The notes beneath the pieces are model-generated. The model was not told the origin of the DNA and searched no databases. It saw only the letters and a list, made by a program, of their open reading frames with translations. DNA of 64,000 nt, taken from assembly GCF_900112225.1 (NCBI RefSeq), contig NZ_FOLD01000003.1, positions 62,001 through 126,000 of the forward strand, read 5' to 3'. The DNA is from Massilia yuzhufengensis. GTDB lineage: Bacteria > Pseudomonadota > Gammaproteobacteria > Burkholderiales > Burkholderiaceae_D. This document shows, one piece after another, positions 1 through 9,319 of this stretch (position 1 is the first letter of the stretch; the number at the start of each line of letters is the position of its first letter). Made by a program: the position numbers and the translations under genes.

Positions 1-95
1 GTACCGGCAATAGCATGCTAGCCGATGAAAGCGGCCTTGATGGCAATGGCGGCTTTTTCGATGGCGACGGTTCGGACGATGGGCTGTTCGGTTAG
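1..95 (+). CDS. 3' end of an unidentified gene with an Asp/Gly-rich C-terminus (partial)
   Basis: An open frame enters from the left edge (codons in phase with base 3) and stops at TAG 93-95. The visible 30 residues are rich in Gly, Asp and Phe, in a low-complexity acidic tail (for example GGFFDGDGSDDG). Such tails occur in several secreted or membrane-anchored families, so no function can be assigned. The gene converges on the LytTR regulator on the other strand. Confidence 0.45.
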   Translation, partial: TGNSMLADESGLDGNGGFFDGDGSDDGLFG

Positions 96-124
96 AACGT
101 AGCGGCGATGCCGCCGCGAGCTGG

Positions 125-169
125 ACGCGCGGTCGGCGCAGCCGCCTTTCGTGGCCCGGACCACCCTAC
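125..169. repeat. Degenerate copy of a palindromic intergenic repeat (family 1)
   Basis: The stretch starts ACGCGCGGTCGGC and ends GACCACCCTAC, as in the arms of the inverted repeat at 60988-61090. Here the centre is disrupted by about 14 extra bases. The repeat overlaps the end of the LytTR gene: its CTAC end supplies that gene's TAG stop (166-168). Confidence 0.6.
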
Positions 170-927
170 ATCTGCTGGAACAGGTGGCCGTGATTGCGGC
201 TCACTTCCAGTTCGCCTGGGAAGTCCCGCAGGCGCACCATCTGCCGTCCGCGCAGGTCGCGGAACACTTCGGCGATCGCATCCACCCGCACCAGCGTCGA
301 GCGGTGGATGCGCCAGAACTCGTCCGGGTCCAGCTCGTCCGCCAGCTCCTTGAGGGTCTTGCGGATCAGCAGCTGGGCGGTGGCGGTTTGGACGCAGGTG
401 TACTTGTCGTCGGCCTGGAAGAACAGGATCTCGCGGGTGCTGATCATGCGCAGGCTACCGCCCACCTGCGCCTGGATCCAGCGCAGGTAGTTCGGCTTGG
501 CCGCGCCGCCCTGCTTGAGCAGGGTGCCCAGTTCGGCCAGCTGCGCGCCAATGTCCTGCGGCGCGCGGTGCAGGCGCGCCTTCAGGCGCTCGCAAGTGGT
601 CGCGAGGCGCTCCGGCGTCACCGGCTTGAGCAGGTAGTCGATCGCGCCCTGTTCGAAAGCATCCAGCGCGTACTGGTCGTAGGCGGTGGCGAACACGATG
701 TGGCAGCGGTTGTAGAGCTGGCGGGCGGCGTCGATGCCGCCCATGCCGGGCATGCGGATGTCGAGGAAGGCGATGTCCGGCTTGTGCTGCGCCGCCAGTT
801 CCAGCGCCTCGACACCATTGGCCGCTTCCGCCACGATGCGCAGCTCGGGCCAGGCCTGCGCCAGGCGGGTGCGCAGCTGCTCGCGCAGCGGCGCTTCATC
901 GTCGGCGATCAGCGCCGTGACTGTCAT
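166..927 (-). CDS. LytTR-family response regulator
   Basis: This 253-residue two-component response regulator has a receiver domain (about 1-120) and a C-terminal LytTR DNA-binding domain (about 150-253). Visible receiver residues are the acidic pair near D10, the phospho-acceptor Asp56 in FLDIRMPGMGG and Lys101 in DYLLKP. The LytTR part includes FFQADDKYTCVQT and FWRIHRSTLV. The ATG shares one base with the TGA of the upstream kinase gene, so the two are translationally coupled and almost certainly cognate. The target is unknown. The stop codon lies inside a palindromic repeat, so the final residues may have been altered by the repeat's insertion. Confidence 0.93.
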   Translation of the reverse strand: MTVTALIADDEAPLREQLRTRLAQAWPELRIVAEAANGVEALELAAQHKPDIAFLDIRMPGMGGIDAARQLYNRCHIVFATAYDQYALDAFEQGAIDYLLKPVTPERLATTCERLKARLHRAPQDIGAQLAELGTLLKQGGAAKPNYLRWIQAQVGGSLRMISTREILFFQADDKYTCVQTATAQLLIRKTLKELADELDPDEFWRIHRSTLVRVDAIAEVFRDLRGRQMVRLRDFPGELEVSRNHGHLFQQM

Positions 928-1817
928 CAGTCGAACTCCGTCATGCGATAGGGCAGGCGGATCGAGGCGCAGGCGCCGCCGCCGGGTGGCATTTCGATCA
1001 CCAGTTCCGCATCCTTCCCGTACAGCAGGGCGAGGCGCTCGCGGATGTTGGCCAGGCCCACGCCCTCGTCGGCGTGCAGGTTGATGCCGACCCCGTCGTC
1101 GCACACGTCCACGTGCAGCGTGGCGCCTTCGACGTGGGCCTTCACGGTGACGGTGCCGCCGGCCACCTTGGGTTCCAGGCCGTGCTTGATCGAATTTTCG
1201 ATCAGGGTCTGCAGCATCATGGGCGGGAAGGGCGAGCTGCCGAGGAAATCGGGCACCTCGAAGCGCACCGCCAGGCGTTCCTTCATGCGCGCCTGCATGA
1301 TGGCCAGGTAGGCCCGCGACAGTTCCACCTGCTTGCCGAGAGTGCCGCCGCCACCGGCGCGCATCTGCGGCAGCGAAGAGCGCAGGTACTCGATCAGGTG
1401 GGCGTGCACGCGCGCCGCTTCCTTCGGGTCGGTCTCGATCAGCTGGCCGATCAGGGCCAGGGTATTGAACAGGAAGTGCGGTTCGACCTGGGCCTGCAGG
1501 GTGGCCATCTGCGCTTCCATCAGGCGCCGTTCGAGCGTGGCGACGTTGGCCTTGTCCGAGGCGTCCTTGGCCTTGAGTTCGGCGCGGCGCTTGCCGCCGG
1601 CCAGCACTTTCACGCCGAACGAGAGCAGGATGAACCACACGGCCGGTTCGGTCAGCTGGAACGAGATGCCGAAGATGAAGACCAGGAACCAGGTCACGTA
1701 CAGCTTGCGCCACTCGACCAGGGCCAGCCAGTCGAAGAAGCCCCACCAGATGGCGCTGGCTTCGGCGACGGCTTCACGCACGAAGTCGAGTGCGCGGTTG
1801 ATCGGGGCGGCGGTCAT
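927..1817 (-). CDS. LytS/YehU-type sensor histidine kinase
   Basis: This 296-residue membrane histidine kinase of the His_kinase/LytS class has two hydrophobic segments near the N-terminus (about 41-75), then a short coiled linker. The phospho-acceptor motif QVEPHFLFNTL has His114, and the C-terminal HATPase has N-box ENSIKHG and G-boxes DDGVGI and GVGLANIRERL. No extracytoplasmic sensor domain is visible, so the signal is probably read within the membrane or from a partner. It lies between a small membrane protein gene (3-nt gap upstream) and the LytTR regulator (1-nt overlap downstream). The three-gene operon makes the small protein a candidate accessory sensor. Confidence 0.93.
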   Translation of the reverse strand: MTAAPINRALDFVREAVAEASAIWWGFFDWLALVEWRKLYVTWFLVFIFGISFQLTEPAVWFILLSFGVKVLAGGKRRAELKAKDASDKANVATLERRLMEAQMATLQAQVEPHFLFNTLALIGQLIETDPKEAARVHAHLIEYLRSSLPQMRAGGGGTLGKQVELSRAYLAIMQARMKERLAVRFEVPDFLGSSPFPPMMLQTLIENSIKHGLEPKVAGGTVTVKAHVEGATLHVDVCDDGVGINLHADEGVGLANIRERLALLYGKDAELVIEMPPGGGACASIRLPYRMTEFD

Positions 1818-1820
1818 GGC

Positions 1821-2072
1821 TTACTCCACGATCTGCGCTGGGCGGCGGCCGAACAGCGCCGTGGCCAGGACCTTGAGCAGCAGGAAGCCGACAAACAGCG
1901 TGAGCACCAGCGGCACCAGGGTGATCAGGCAGGCCAGGACGATCGACACTGCCAGCAGGGCCGGCCACGACAGGGCGGCCAGGCTGCGGGCGCCGCTGCG
2001 GACGGCGCGGTTGCATTTGCGGCCCATGTCCTGCATGTCGGCGACGAAGGAATCGAAACGGTAGGTTTTCAT
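1821..2072 (-). CDS. Small membrane protein, first gene of the LytS/LytTR operon
   Basis: This is an 83-residue protein of unknown function. It has a basic, cysteine-containing N-terminal third (about 1-34), one long hydrophobic stretch (about 35-68, long enough for one or two helices) and a short basic tail. Its stop is 3 nt before the start of the kinase gene, so co-transcription is very likely. Because the kinase has no obvious sensor domain, a role in signal perception or kinase anchoring is a reasonable inference, but nothing in the sequence proves it. Confidence 0.75.
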   Translation of the reverse strand: MKTYRFDSFVADMQDMGRKCNRAVRSGARSLAALSWPALLAVSIVLACLITLVPLVLTLFVGFLLLKVLATALFGRRPAQIVE

Positions 2073-2225
2073 GGTGCGTCCTTTTGTTGAGTTGATGAGG
2101 CCACTCTAGGGCGCACGCATGAAATGCGCCATGGCCATCCGACAAACGGTTGAAATTCCGGTCCTGGCGGTAGCGTGGGCGGATAAACGGGGAGGCCCGG
2201 CTGTCACTTTCGGAAGAGCCCCCGC

Positions 2226-2783
2226 CTAGGCGCGCGCGTCCCAGTAGCTGCGCAGCAGACCGTAGTTGACGGTGTCGGCCATCTCGCCGTGCACGATCCA
2301 GCGCTCCGGCATATAGCCTTCCTTGCGAAAGCCCATCCGTTCCAGCACCGCGGCCGAGGCCGCGTTGCGCGGGTCGATGTCGGCTTCGACGCGGTTCAGG
2401 CGCAGCTCGTGGAAACCGTAGTCGAGCGCAGCCTCCAGGGCTTCGGTGGCGTAGCCCTTGCCCCAGTAAGCACTGGCGAGCGCATAGCCGATCTCGCAGC
2501 GGCGGTTCTGGGGGAAGAAGTGGTGCAGGTTCACGGTGCCGGCCAGCACCCCGGTGTCGGCCAGTTCGATCCCGAAGCGCACTTCGCTGCCGTCGCGGTA
2601 GGCGTCCAGCGCCTGCCGGATCGCGGTTTCCGCGAACGACACCGAGGTCCAGGGCTCGGCGCTCCAGTAGCGCACCACCAGCGGATCGGCGAACACGGCG
2701 AACAGGTCGGCGGCGTCGGGCATCGTCAGCGGACGCAGGGTAAGCCGGTCGGTGGTCAGGATGGGGGTGGGGTAGCTCGACAT
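2226..2783 (-). CDS. GNAT-family N-acetyltransferase (RimJ/RimL-like)
   Basis: This 185-residue acetyltransferase belongs to the GNAT_3/RimJ-RimL subgroup. It opens with ILTTDRLTLRPLT, typical of the family. The acetyl-CoA pyrophosphate-binding loop is visible as YWGKGYATEAL, followed by RVEADIDPRNAASAAVLERMGF (shown in family members as NxxSxxVlEKxGF). Substrates in this group range from ribosomal-protein N-termini to small molecules, so the acceptor is unknown. It lies 34 nt downstream of the TetR-type gene on the same strand and could be the last gene of that operon. Confidence 0.88.
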   Translation of the reverse strand: MSSYPTPILTTDRLTLRPLTMPDAADLFAVFADPLVVRYWSAEPWTSVSFAETAIRQALDAYRDGSEVRFGIELADTGVLAGTVNLHHFFPQNRRCEIGYALASAYWGKGYATEALEAALDYGFHELRLNRVEADIDPRNAASAAVLERMGFRKEGYMPERWIVHGEMADTVNYGLLRSYWDARA

Positions 2784-2817
2784 GGCGGGAATGATAACAT
2801 TGCTGTTTACCCAGGCG

Positions 2818-3447
2818 TCAACCGGCGGCCACCGCCCGCACCACCATGTCGCCGATCAGCCGCTCGGCGTCCTCGAAGTCGCCGCCGGTCAGTTCGGGCC
2901 GGTCCAGCACCAGCGCCATCTGGGCCGAGAAATCGGCATACGACTGCGTCATCGCCCACAGCGCGAACAGCAGGTGGGTGGCGTCGACGCGGGCGATGCG
3001 GCCGTCGGCCATCCAGCGCTCGAATACCTCGATGTCGCGGCGCAGCAGCGGCACCACGCGCTCGCGGATCTGGTCGCCATAGAACTTGGCGCCGCCGATG
3101 ACTTCCATCGCATACACGCGCGAGGCCCACGGCTGCTCGCGCGAGAAGCGCAGCTTGGCCGCGACGTAGGCGCGCAGCACGTCGGCCGGCTCGCCGCCGG
3201 CGTTGGCCAGGTGGGCCATGCGCTCGAGCCAGTCGTCCAGCACGGCGTCGAGCACGCGCTTGTACAGGCTTGGCTTGGTCGGGAAGTAGTAGAGCAGGTT
3301 TTGCTTCGAGATGCCGGCCTGCTGCGCCACGGTAGCGATGCTGGTGCCTTCGTAGCCGCATTCGGCGAACAGGCGGGTGGCGGCGCCGACGATGGCGCCT
3401 TCCAGCTTGTCGCGCCGCCGGGCGCTGTCGGTGATATGGATGTCCAT
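2818..3447 (-). CDS. TetR-family regulator, RutR-like
   Basis: This 209-residue TetR-type repressor has an N-terminal helix-turn-helix (about 15-60) containing GISKQNLLYYFPTK and a C-terminal ligand domain. Stretches such as FSREQPWASRVYAMEVIGGA and HLLFALWAMTQSYADF match the pattern I recall for E. coli RutR, the uracil/thymine-responsive regulator. Its position 9 nt downstream of the MocR gene and beside a complete pyrimidine degradation operon supports that role. The effector and operator are not shown; I found no convincing RutR-type operator nearby. Confidence 0.82.
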   Translation of the reverse strand: MDIHITDSARRRDKLEGAIVGAATRLFAECGYEGTSIATVAQQAGISKQNLLYYFPTKPSLYKRVLDAVLDDWLERMAHLANAGGEPADVLRAYVAAKLRFSREQPWASRVYAMEVIGGAKFYGDQIRERVVPLLRRDIEVFERWMADGRIARVDATHLLFALWAMTQSYADFSAQMALVLDRPELTGGDFEDAERLIGDMVVRAVAAG

Positions 3448-3456
3448 GGGTGGGCC

Positions 3457-4923
3457 TCAGCGCTGCGCGCGCAGGAAGTCGAGCAGTTGCGGGTTGGCCG
3501 CATAGGCGGCGTTGAAGCGGAACCAGGTGCTGCCTGGCTCGCGCTGGGTAAAGAATTCGCCGGGGGCCAGCAGGATGCCGGCCTTGAGGGCGGCGTCGGC
3601 GATAGCGCGGCCGGAGCGGCCGGGCGCCGGCGCCCCGGGCCAGCCGGCGCTGACGAACATGCCGCCGCGCGGCCGCGCCAGCGGCGCCATGCCGATGCTG
3701 CCCAGGGCCTCGATGGTGCGCTCGCGCGCGTCGGCCAGCTGCTCGGCCAGGCGCTCGACCATGCGGCGGTAGCCGCGCGCGCTGGTGGCGTGGAACACCG
3801 CGCGCTCGTTGATCTCGGACGTGGTCAGGCCGGCCACCATCTTCACCCGCAGCAGCTCCGGCACCAGCGAGGGCGAAGCGCACAGCGAGCCGACCCGCAG
3901 TACTGGCGAGAGCGTCTTGGAAAAGCTGCCGACCCGGATCACGCGGCGCAGCCCGTCCATGGCGGCCAGCGAGGCATCGCCGGGTGCGGCCAGTTCGCGG
4001 TAGATGTCGTCTTCCACCAGCCAGAAATCGTACTGCTCGGCCAGCGCCAGCAGGCGGTGCGCCTGGGCCTGCGACAGCGAGGTGCCGAGGGGATTCTGCA
4101 GCACCGTGTTGACGAACATGAGCTTGGGCTGGCGCCCGGCGGCCTGGCGCGCCAGTTCTTCCATGTCCAGGCCGTTCTCGCCGCGCGGGATGCCGACCGG
4201 GATGCAGCCGTGGTGGCGCACCAGCGACAGCAGGTTGCTGTAGCCCGGATCTTCCACCAGCACCACGTCGCCGGGGCGGGTGAGCGTGCGCAGCACGAGA
4301 TCAAACGCGTGGGTGGCGCCATGGGTCAGCAGCACCTGGTCGGGTTCGACCGCGAACAGCTCACCCGACAGGCTCGCGGCCAGGTGCTGGCGCAGCGAGG
4401 GAAAGCCAAGCGGATGGCCGTAGCCGCGCAGGCGGCTGGCCGGGATCTTCATCGCATGGCGCACGGCGTCGAGGATGGTGTTTTCCCCATACCACTCGGG
4501 CGGCAGCCAGCCGGCGCCCACCGGCAGGGCCTCGCCCTGGCCCGAATACAGGTCGGGCGCGAGGGCGTCGATTTCGGATTGCAGGCTGGGTGGGGCGGCG
4601 GGAGCGATGTGGGCCTGCGGCAGGCTGCGGGCCACGAAAAACCCCGAGCCGCGGCGCGAGGACAGCAGCCCCAACTGGTGCAGGCGTTCGTAGGCTTCGA
4701 CCACGGTGAAGGTGCTGACGGCGTTGCACTTTGCGAATTGTCTAACCGAGGGCATTTTTGTACCGCTACCCAACTGACGCTCGTTTACCATCGACGAGAT
4801 AGCCCCGACGATCTGGTCGACCAGACTGCCGCGCCTGGCCCGGTCAATGGCCAGCACGGGCCAGGCACTACCCGGTGCCGGATTTTCGCAAGGAACATCC
4901 CCTGTCAAAACCGCCTCATCCAT
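3457..4923 (-). CDS. MocR/GabR-type regulator (GntR wHTH fused to a class I aminotransferase fold)
   Basis: This 488-residue fusion has an N-terminal GntR winged helix (about 25-98, with SVRQFAKCNAVSTFTVVEAYERL) joined to a fold-type I aminotransferase domain (about 135-488). The PLP lysine is Lys336 in GSFSKTLSP. I chose ATG 4923 because GGAG sits 8 nt upstream; a longer frame would run into the divergent gene. MocR proteins sense PLP or amino-compound adducts and usually control a divergent operon. Here that is a beta-alanine aminotransferase, so beta-alanine or a related amine is the likely effector. Its stop is 9 nt from the RutR-like gene. Confidence 0.9.
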   Translation of the reverse strand: MDEAVLTGDVPCENPAPGSAWPVLAIDRARRGSLVDQIVGAISSMVNERQLGSGTKMPSVRQFAKCNAVSTFTVVEAYERLHQLGLLSSRRGSGFFVARSLPQAHIAPAAPPSLQSEIDALAPDLYSGQGEALPVGAGWLPPEWYGENTILDAVRHAMKIPASRLRGYGHPLGFPSLRQHLAASLSGELFAVEPDQVLLTHGATHAFDLVLRTLTRPGDVVLVEDPGYSNLLSLVRHHGCIPVGIPRGENGLDMEELARQAAGRQPKLMFVNTVLQNPLGTSLSQAQAHRLLALAEQYDFWLVEDDIYRELAAPGDASLAAMDGLRRVIRVGSFSKTLSPVLRVGSLCASPSLVPELLRVKMVAGLTTSEINERAVFHATSARGYRRMVERLAEQLADARERTIEALGSIGMAPLARPRGGMFVSAGWPGAPAPGRSGRAIADAALKAGILLAPGEFFTQREPGSTWFRFNAAYAANPQLLDFLRAQR

Positions 4924-4952
4924 TGCCGTCGCTCCACTTCCCGGAGTTTGAA

Positions 4953-4980
4953 CTGTACAGGTTAAGCTCCCTGTACGGTT
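4953..4980. promoter_or_regulatory. Candidate MocR operator: direct repeat in the divergent promoter region
   Basis: CTGTACAGGTT (4953-4963) and CTGTACGGTT (4971-4980) form a direct repeat with an 18-bp period. It lies between the MocR start (4923) and the aminotransferase start (5090). MocR/GabR regulators typically bind direct repeats in the shared intergenic region. The assignment rests on position and pattern only. Confidence 0.5.
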
Positions 4981-5089
4981 GGTCGCTTCTGCCCTTGGTG
5001 TATCTGTGCCGGTGTTGCCTTGCTGACTATTATTAATCAATATTTTGCCAACTGGTAAAAATTTTTCGCCGCATGGCGGGGAGAGACGC

Positions 5090-6406
5090 ATGAACGAAAA
5101 CAGGCCCGGTTCGATGTCCGCATTCTGGATGCCGTTCACAAATAACCGCGACTTCAAGGCCAATCCGCGCCTGCTGGTGTCGGCCGAGGGGATGTATTAC
5201 AAGGATGTGGACGGCAACAGCGTGCTCGACGGCACCGCCGGCCTCTGGTGCGTGCCCTGCGGCCACGCCCAGCCGCGCATCACAGCGGCCGTCAGCGAAA
5301 TGGTGGGCCAGCTCGACTTCGCCCCCACTTTCCAGATGGGCCACCCGGCCGCGTTCGACCTGGCCGAGCAGCTGATGGACTACACCGGCCACAAGTTCGG
5401 CCACGTGTTCTATACCAATTCCGGTTCCGAAGCGGTGGACACGGCGCTGAAGATGGCGCTGGCCTACCACAGGGCGCGCGGCGAGGGCGGGCGCACCCGC
5501 CTGATCGGGCGCGAGCGCGGCTACCACGGCGTGGGCTTCGGCGGCCTGTCGGTAGGCGGCATCGGCAACAACCGCAAGAGCTTCGGCCCGCTGCTGCCGG
5601 GCGTGGACCACCTGCCGCACACCCACAACCTGGCAAAGAACGCCTACTCGCGCGGCGAACCGGATCATGGTGTGGAGCTGGCCGACGAACTCGAACGCCT
5701 GGTGACCCTGCACGACGCCTCCACCATCGCCGCCGTCATCGTCGAGCCGGTGGCCGGCTCCACCGGCGTGCTGGTGCCGCCCAAGGGCTACCTCAAGCGA
5801 CTGCGCGAACTGTGCGACAAGCACGGCATCCTGCTCATCTTCGACGAAGTCATCACCGGCTTCGGGCGCCTGGCCACGCCGTTTGCCAGCGATTACTTCG
5901 GCGTCGAGCCGGACATGATGACCACCGCGAAAGGCCTGACCAATGGCGTGGTGCCGATGGGCGCCGTGTTCTCCAAGGCCCACATCCACGACGCCTTCAT
6001 GGATGCGCCGGCCGGTATCGAACTGTTCCACGGCTACACCTATTCGGGCCACCCGCTGGCCTGCGCCGCCGCCATCGCCACGCTCGAGGTCTTCCGCGAG
6101 CAGGGCGTGCTGGAAAACGCCAAGGAGATGCAGGCCTACTTCGAAGATGCGCTGCATTCGCTGCGCGGCCTGCCGCACGTGATCGACCTGCGCTCGATCG
6201 GCCTGGTGGCCGGCATCGAACTGGCGCCCATCGCCGGCAAGCCGGGGGCGCGCGCCTTCCAGGCCTTCAAGCAGGCCTTCGCCGACGGCATCCTGATTCG
6301 CGTCACCGGCGACATCATCGCACTGTCGCCGCCGCTGGTCCTGAACAAGCAGCACATCGACGAACTGTTCGGCAAGCTGGCCAACGTATTGAAAAACCTG
6401 GACTGA
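5090..6406 (+). CDS. Omega-amino acid (beta-alanine)-pyruvate aminotransferase
   Basis: This 438-residue class III, PLP-dependent aminotransferase has the opening [14 protein letters not shown], which is characteristic of beta-alanine:pyruvate transaminases. PLP contacts are visible: [11 protein letters not shown] for the phosphate loop, Asp252 in [10 protein letters not shown] and the Schiff-base Lys281 in [12 protein letters not shown] 5090 is preferred over an earlier in-frame start because GGGGAG precedes it. The enzyme would convert beta-alanine (from uracil) or beta-aminoisobutyrate (from thymine) to the semialdehyde, feeding the dehydrogenase 4 nt downstream. It is divergent from the MocR regulator. 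Confidence 0.92.
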   Translation: MNENRPGSMSAFWMPFTNNRDFKANPRLLVSAEGMYYKDVDGNSVLDGTAGLWCVPCGHAQPRITAAVSEMVGQLDFAPTFQMGHPAAFDLAEQLMDYTGHKFGHVFYTNSGSEAVDTALKMALAYHRARGEGGRTRLIGRERGYHGVGFGGLSVGGIGNNRKSFGPLLPGVDHLPHTHNLAKNAYSRGEPDHGVELADELERLVTLHDASTIAAVIVEPVAGSTGVLVPPKGYLKRLRELCDKHGILLIFDEVITGFGRLATPFASDYFGVEPDMMTTAKGLTNGVVPMGAVFSKAHIHDAFMDAPAGIELFHGYTYSGHPLACAAAIATLEVFREQGVLENAKEMQAYFEDALHSLRGLPHVIDLRSIGLVAGIELAPIAGKPGARAFQAFKQAFADGILIRVTGDIIALSPPLVLNKQHIDELFGKLANVLKNLD

Positions 6407-6410
6407 ACCA

Positions 6411-7904
6411 ATGACCATCATTTCGCACTTCATCGACGGCCAGCAGGTGCACGCAGAGGGCACGCGCCAGGCCGACGTCTTCAACCCCGCACGGGGCGAG
6501 CCCTGCGCCAAAGTGGCGCTGGCCGAACCGCGCGAGGTCGATGCCGCAGTCGCCGCCGCGCTGGCCGCTTTCCCGGCCTGGGCCGCCACCCCGCCGCTGG
6601 CGCGCGCCCGCGTGCTGTTCAAGTACCTGCAGCTGTGCCAGCAGCACACCGGCGAATTCGCCGCGCTGGTCACCCGCGAGCATGGCAAGACCCTGGCCGA
6701 CGCGCAAGGAGAAGTCGCGCGCGGCATCGAGATCGTGGAATTCGCCGTCGGCATCCCGCACATGCTCAAGGGCGAGTTCACCGACCAGATCGCGCGCGGC
6801 ATCGACGCCTGGTCGATGCGCCAGCCGCTCGGCGTGGTGGCCGGCATCACCCCCTTCAACTTCCCGGTCATGGTGCCGATGTGGATGTTCCCGGTCGCGA
6901 TCGCGTGTGGGAACACCTTCGTGCTGAAACCCTCCGAGCGCGACCCGTCGGCCTCGCTCCTGCATGCGCGCCTCTTGAAAGAAGCCGGCCTGCCGGACGG
7001 CGTGTTCAACGTGGTGCAAGGCGACAAGGTGGCGGTCGATGCGCTGCTCGACCATCCGGACGTCCAGGCCCTCAGTTTCGTGGGCTCGACCCCGATCGCC
7101 GAATACATCTACGCCCGTGGCTCCGCCACCGGAAAACGCGTGCAGGCGCTGGGCGGCGCCAAGAACCACATGGTGGTGATGCCGGACGCCGACATGGACA
7201 TGGCGGTCGACGCCCTTATCGGCGCCGCTTATGGCTCGGCCGGCGAGCGCTGCATGGCGATCTCGGTGGCGGTCGCCATCGGCGACGCCGGGGACCGCAT
7301 GGTGGCGGCGCTGGCCGAACGTACCGCCAGGCTGAAAATCGACGACGGCACCGTGGATGGCGCCGAAATGGGCCCGGTGATCACGGGCGCGGCCAAGGAG
7401 CGCATCGAACGCCTGATTGGCCAGGGCGTGGAGCAGGGCGCCACGCTGGTGGTGGACGGCCGCGGCCACCAGGTGGAAGGCTGCCCGAACGGCTTTTTTG
7501 TCGGCGGTACCCTGTTCGACCACGTCACGCCCAACATGAGCATCTACCAGGAGGAGATCTTCGGCCCGGTGCTGTGCGTGGTGCGCCTGCCGGACGTGGG
7601 TAGCGCGGTGGAACTCATCAACGCCAACGAATACGGCAATGGCGTGGCCATCTTCACCCGCGATGGCGGCGTGGCGCGCGAGTTCGTGCGCCAGATCGAA
7701 GTGGGCATGGTGGGCGTCAACGTGCCGCTGCCGGTGCCGATGGCCTTCAACAGCTTCGGCGGCTGGAAGCGCAGCCTGTTCGGCGACCACCACGCGTATG
7801 GCCCGGAAGGGGTGCGCTTCTACACCCGCCACAAGGCGGTGATGGAGCGCTGGCCGAATACCGCCAGCAGCGGTCCGGAGTTCGCGTTCCCGCAGATGAA
7901 GTAG
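6411..7904 (+). CDS. mmsA: (Methyl)malonate-semialdehyde dehydrogenase, CoA-acylating
   Basis: This 497-residue aldehyde dehydrogenase belongs to the MmsA subgroup, which turns malonate or methylmalonate semialdehyde plus CoA and NAD into acetyl- or propionyl-CoA with loss of CO2. Visible features are the cofactor-binding [30 protein letters not shown] and the catalytic Cys281 in the family-typical GERCMAIS. It begins 4 nt after the aminotransferase stop, so the two enzymes form the last two steps of pyrimidine (and possibly valine) catabolism in one transcript. Confidence 0.93.
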   Translation: MTIISHFIDGQQVHAEGTRQADVFNPARGEPCAKVALAEPREVDAAVAAALAAFPAWAATPPLARARVLFKYLQLCQQHTGEFAALVTREHGKTLADAQGEVARGIEIVEFAVGIPHMLKGEFTDQIARGIDAWSMRQPLGVVAGITPFNFPVMVPMWMFPVAIACGNTFVLKPSERDPSASLLHARLLKEAGLPDGVFNVVQGDKVAVDALLDHPDVQALSFVGSTPIAEYIYARGSATGKRVQALGGAKNHMVVMPDADMDMAVDALIGAAYGSAGERCMAISVAVAIGDAGDRMVAALAERTARLKIDDGTVDGAEMGPVITGAAKERIERLIGQGVEQGATLVVDGRGHQVEGCPNGFFVGGTLFDHVTPNMSIYQEEIFGPVLCVVRLPDVGSAVELINANEYGNGVAIFTRDGGVAREFVRQIEVGMVGVNVPLPVPMAFNSFGGWKRSLFGDHHAYGPEGVRFYTRHKAVMERWPNTASSGPEFAFPQMK

Positions 7905-7942
7905 TACGCGGTGTAGTCGACGGATAATAAAAAGGGATGCCC

Positions 7943-9319
7943 ATGATCGAATCACTCCAGCACCTGCCCCCCGCGGCAGGCTCCAGCAGCGAGCTCGCCC
8001 TGCAGTTCACCGACCTGGCGCCGGCCCTCACCGCGCGCCAGGCCGCGGTCGAGGCGGCGCGCTGCCTCTACTGCTACGACGCGCCCTGCATGAATGCCTG
8101 CCCCACCGGCATCGACGTTGCAGGCTTCATCCGCAACATCCACACCGACAACATCAATGGCGCCGCCCACGGCATCCTGAAGGCCAACATCTTTGGCGGC
8201 AGCTGCGCCCGGGTGTGCCCCACCGAGATCCTGTGCGAGGATGCCTGCGTGCGTAACCACCCGGCCGAACGCGAGCCGGTGCGCATTGGCCTGTTGCAGC
8301 GCTACGCGATCGACAACGCGCGCTTCGCAGGCCATCCGTTCGAGCGAGCCCCCGCCACCGGCAAGGTGATCGCGGTGGTCGGCGCCGGCCCGGCCGGCCT
8401 GTCCTGCGCCCACCGCCTGGCCATGCTGGGCAACGACGTGGTGGTCTACGAGGCGCGCCCGAAAGCCGGCGGCCTGAATGAATACGGCATCGCCAAGTAC
8501 AAGCTGCCGGGCGACTTCGCCCAGCAGGAAGTGGACTTCCTGCTGTCGATCGGCGGCATCCATATCGAGTACGAGCGCAAGCTGGGCGAGAACCTGAGCC
8601 TGGCCGAACTGCACACCCGCTACGACGCGGTGTTCCTGGGGGTCGGCCTGGGCGCCAGCCGTTCGCTCGGGCTCACCGGCGAGGATGCGCCTGGCCTGAT
8701 GGCGGCGGTGGACTACATCGCCGCGCTGCGCCAGGCCAGCGACCTGGCCAGCCTGCCGGTGCCGCGCCGCGCCATCGTCATCGGCGCCGGCAATACCGCC
8801 ATCGACATGGCGGTGCAGATCAAGCGCCTCGGCGCCGAGGACGTCACCCTGGTCTACCGCCGCGGCCTGGAAGCGATGAGCGCGACCGGCCACGAGATCG
8901 AAATCGCCAAGGCCAACCAGGTGCGCATCCGCACCTGGGCCGCGCCGCTGGAAGTACTGCTGGACGATGCGGGGCGGGTCGCCGGCATGCGTTTCGAACA
9001 GACCCGCATGGAAGAAGGGCGCCTGCTGCGCACGGGCGGCTGCATCGAGATCGCAGCGGACGCCGTGTTCAAGGCCATCGGCCAGGGCATGTCCGAAGAC
9101 GGGTTTGCCGAACCGCTGGCGCGCGAACTGGCGCGCGATGGTGAGCGCATCTGGATCGACGGGCGCTTCCGCACCGCGCTGCCCGGCATCTATGCCGGTG
9201 GCGACTGCGTCGCGCCGGGGCAGGACCTGACGGTACAGGCGGTCCAGCACGGCAAGCTGGCTGCGATGGCCATCCACGAAGACATCCAAGCCACTACGGA
9301 GGCAGCATGGCCGACCTGA
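7943..9319 (+). CDS. preT: NAD-dependent dihydropyrimidine dehydrogenase, PreT subunit
   Basis: This 458-residue FAD/Fe-S subunit passes electrons from NADH to PreA. The N-terminal region carries cysteine clusters (CLYCYDAPCMNACPTGID, then CARVCPTEILCEDAC) of the GltD/DPD type. Two Rossmann motifs follow: VVGAGPAGLSCAHRLA for FAD and VIGAGNTAIDMAVQ for NAD(P). An ATG at 7937 is also in frame, but AAAGGG directly abuts it; ATG 7943 has proper spacing and is preferred. It overlaps preA by 13 nt, consistent with equal synthesis of the two subunits. Confidence 0.93.
   Translation: MIESLQHLPPAAGSSSELALQFTDLAPALTARQAAVEAARCLYCYDAPCMNACPTGIDVAGFIRNIHTDNINGAAHGILKANIFGGSCARVCPTEILCEDACVRNHPAEREPVRIGLLQRYAIDNARFAGHPFERAPATGKVIAVVGAGPAGLSCAHRLAMLGNDVVVYEARPKAGGLNEYGIAKYKLPGDFAQQEVDFLLSIGGIHIEYERKLGENLSLAELHTRYDAVFLGVGLGASRSLGLTGEDAPGLMAAVDYIAALRQASDLASLPVPRRAIVIGAGNTAIDMAVQIKRLGAEDVTLVYRRGLEAMSATGHEIEIAKANQVRIRTWAAPLEVLLDDAGRVAGMRFEQTRMEEGRLLRTGGCIEIAADAVFKAIGQGMSEDGFAEPLARELARDGERIWIDGRFRTALPGIYAGGDCVAPGQDLTVQAVQHGKLAAMAIHEDIQATTEAAWPT

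Noticed and set aside
4811-4826. Palindrome TCTGGTCGACCAGA, considered as a RutR operator
   Set aside because: It lies inside the MocR coding region, and its half-sites are in the opposite order to the GACCA-N2-TGGTC pattern of RutR sites.
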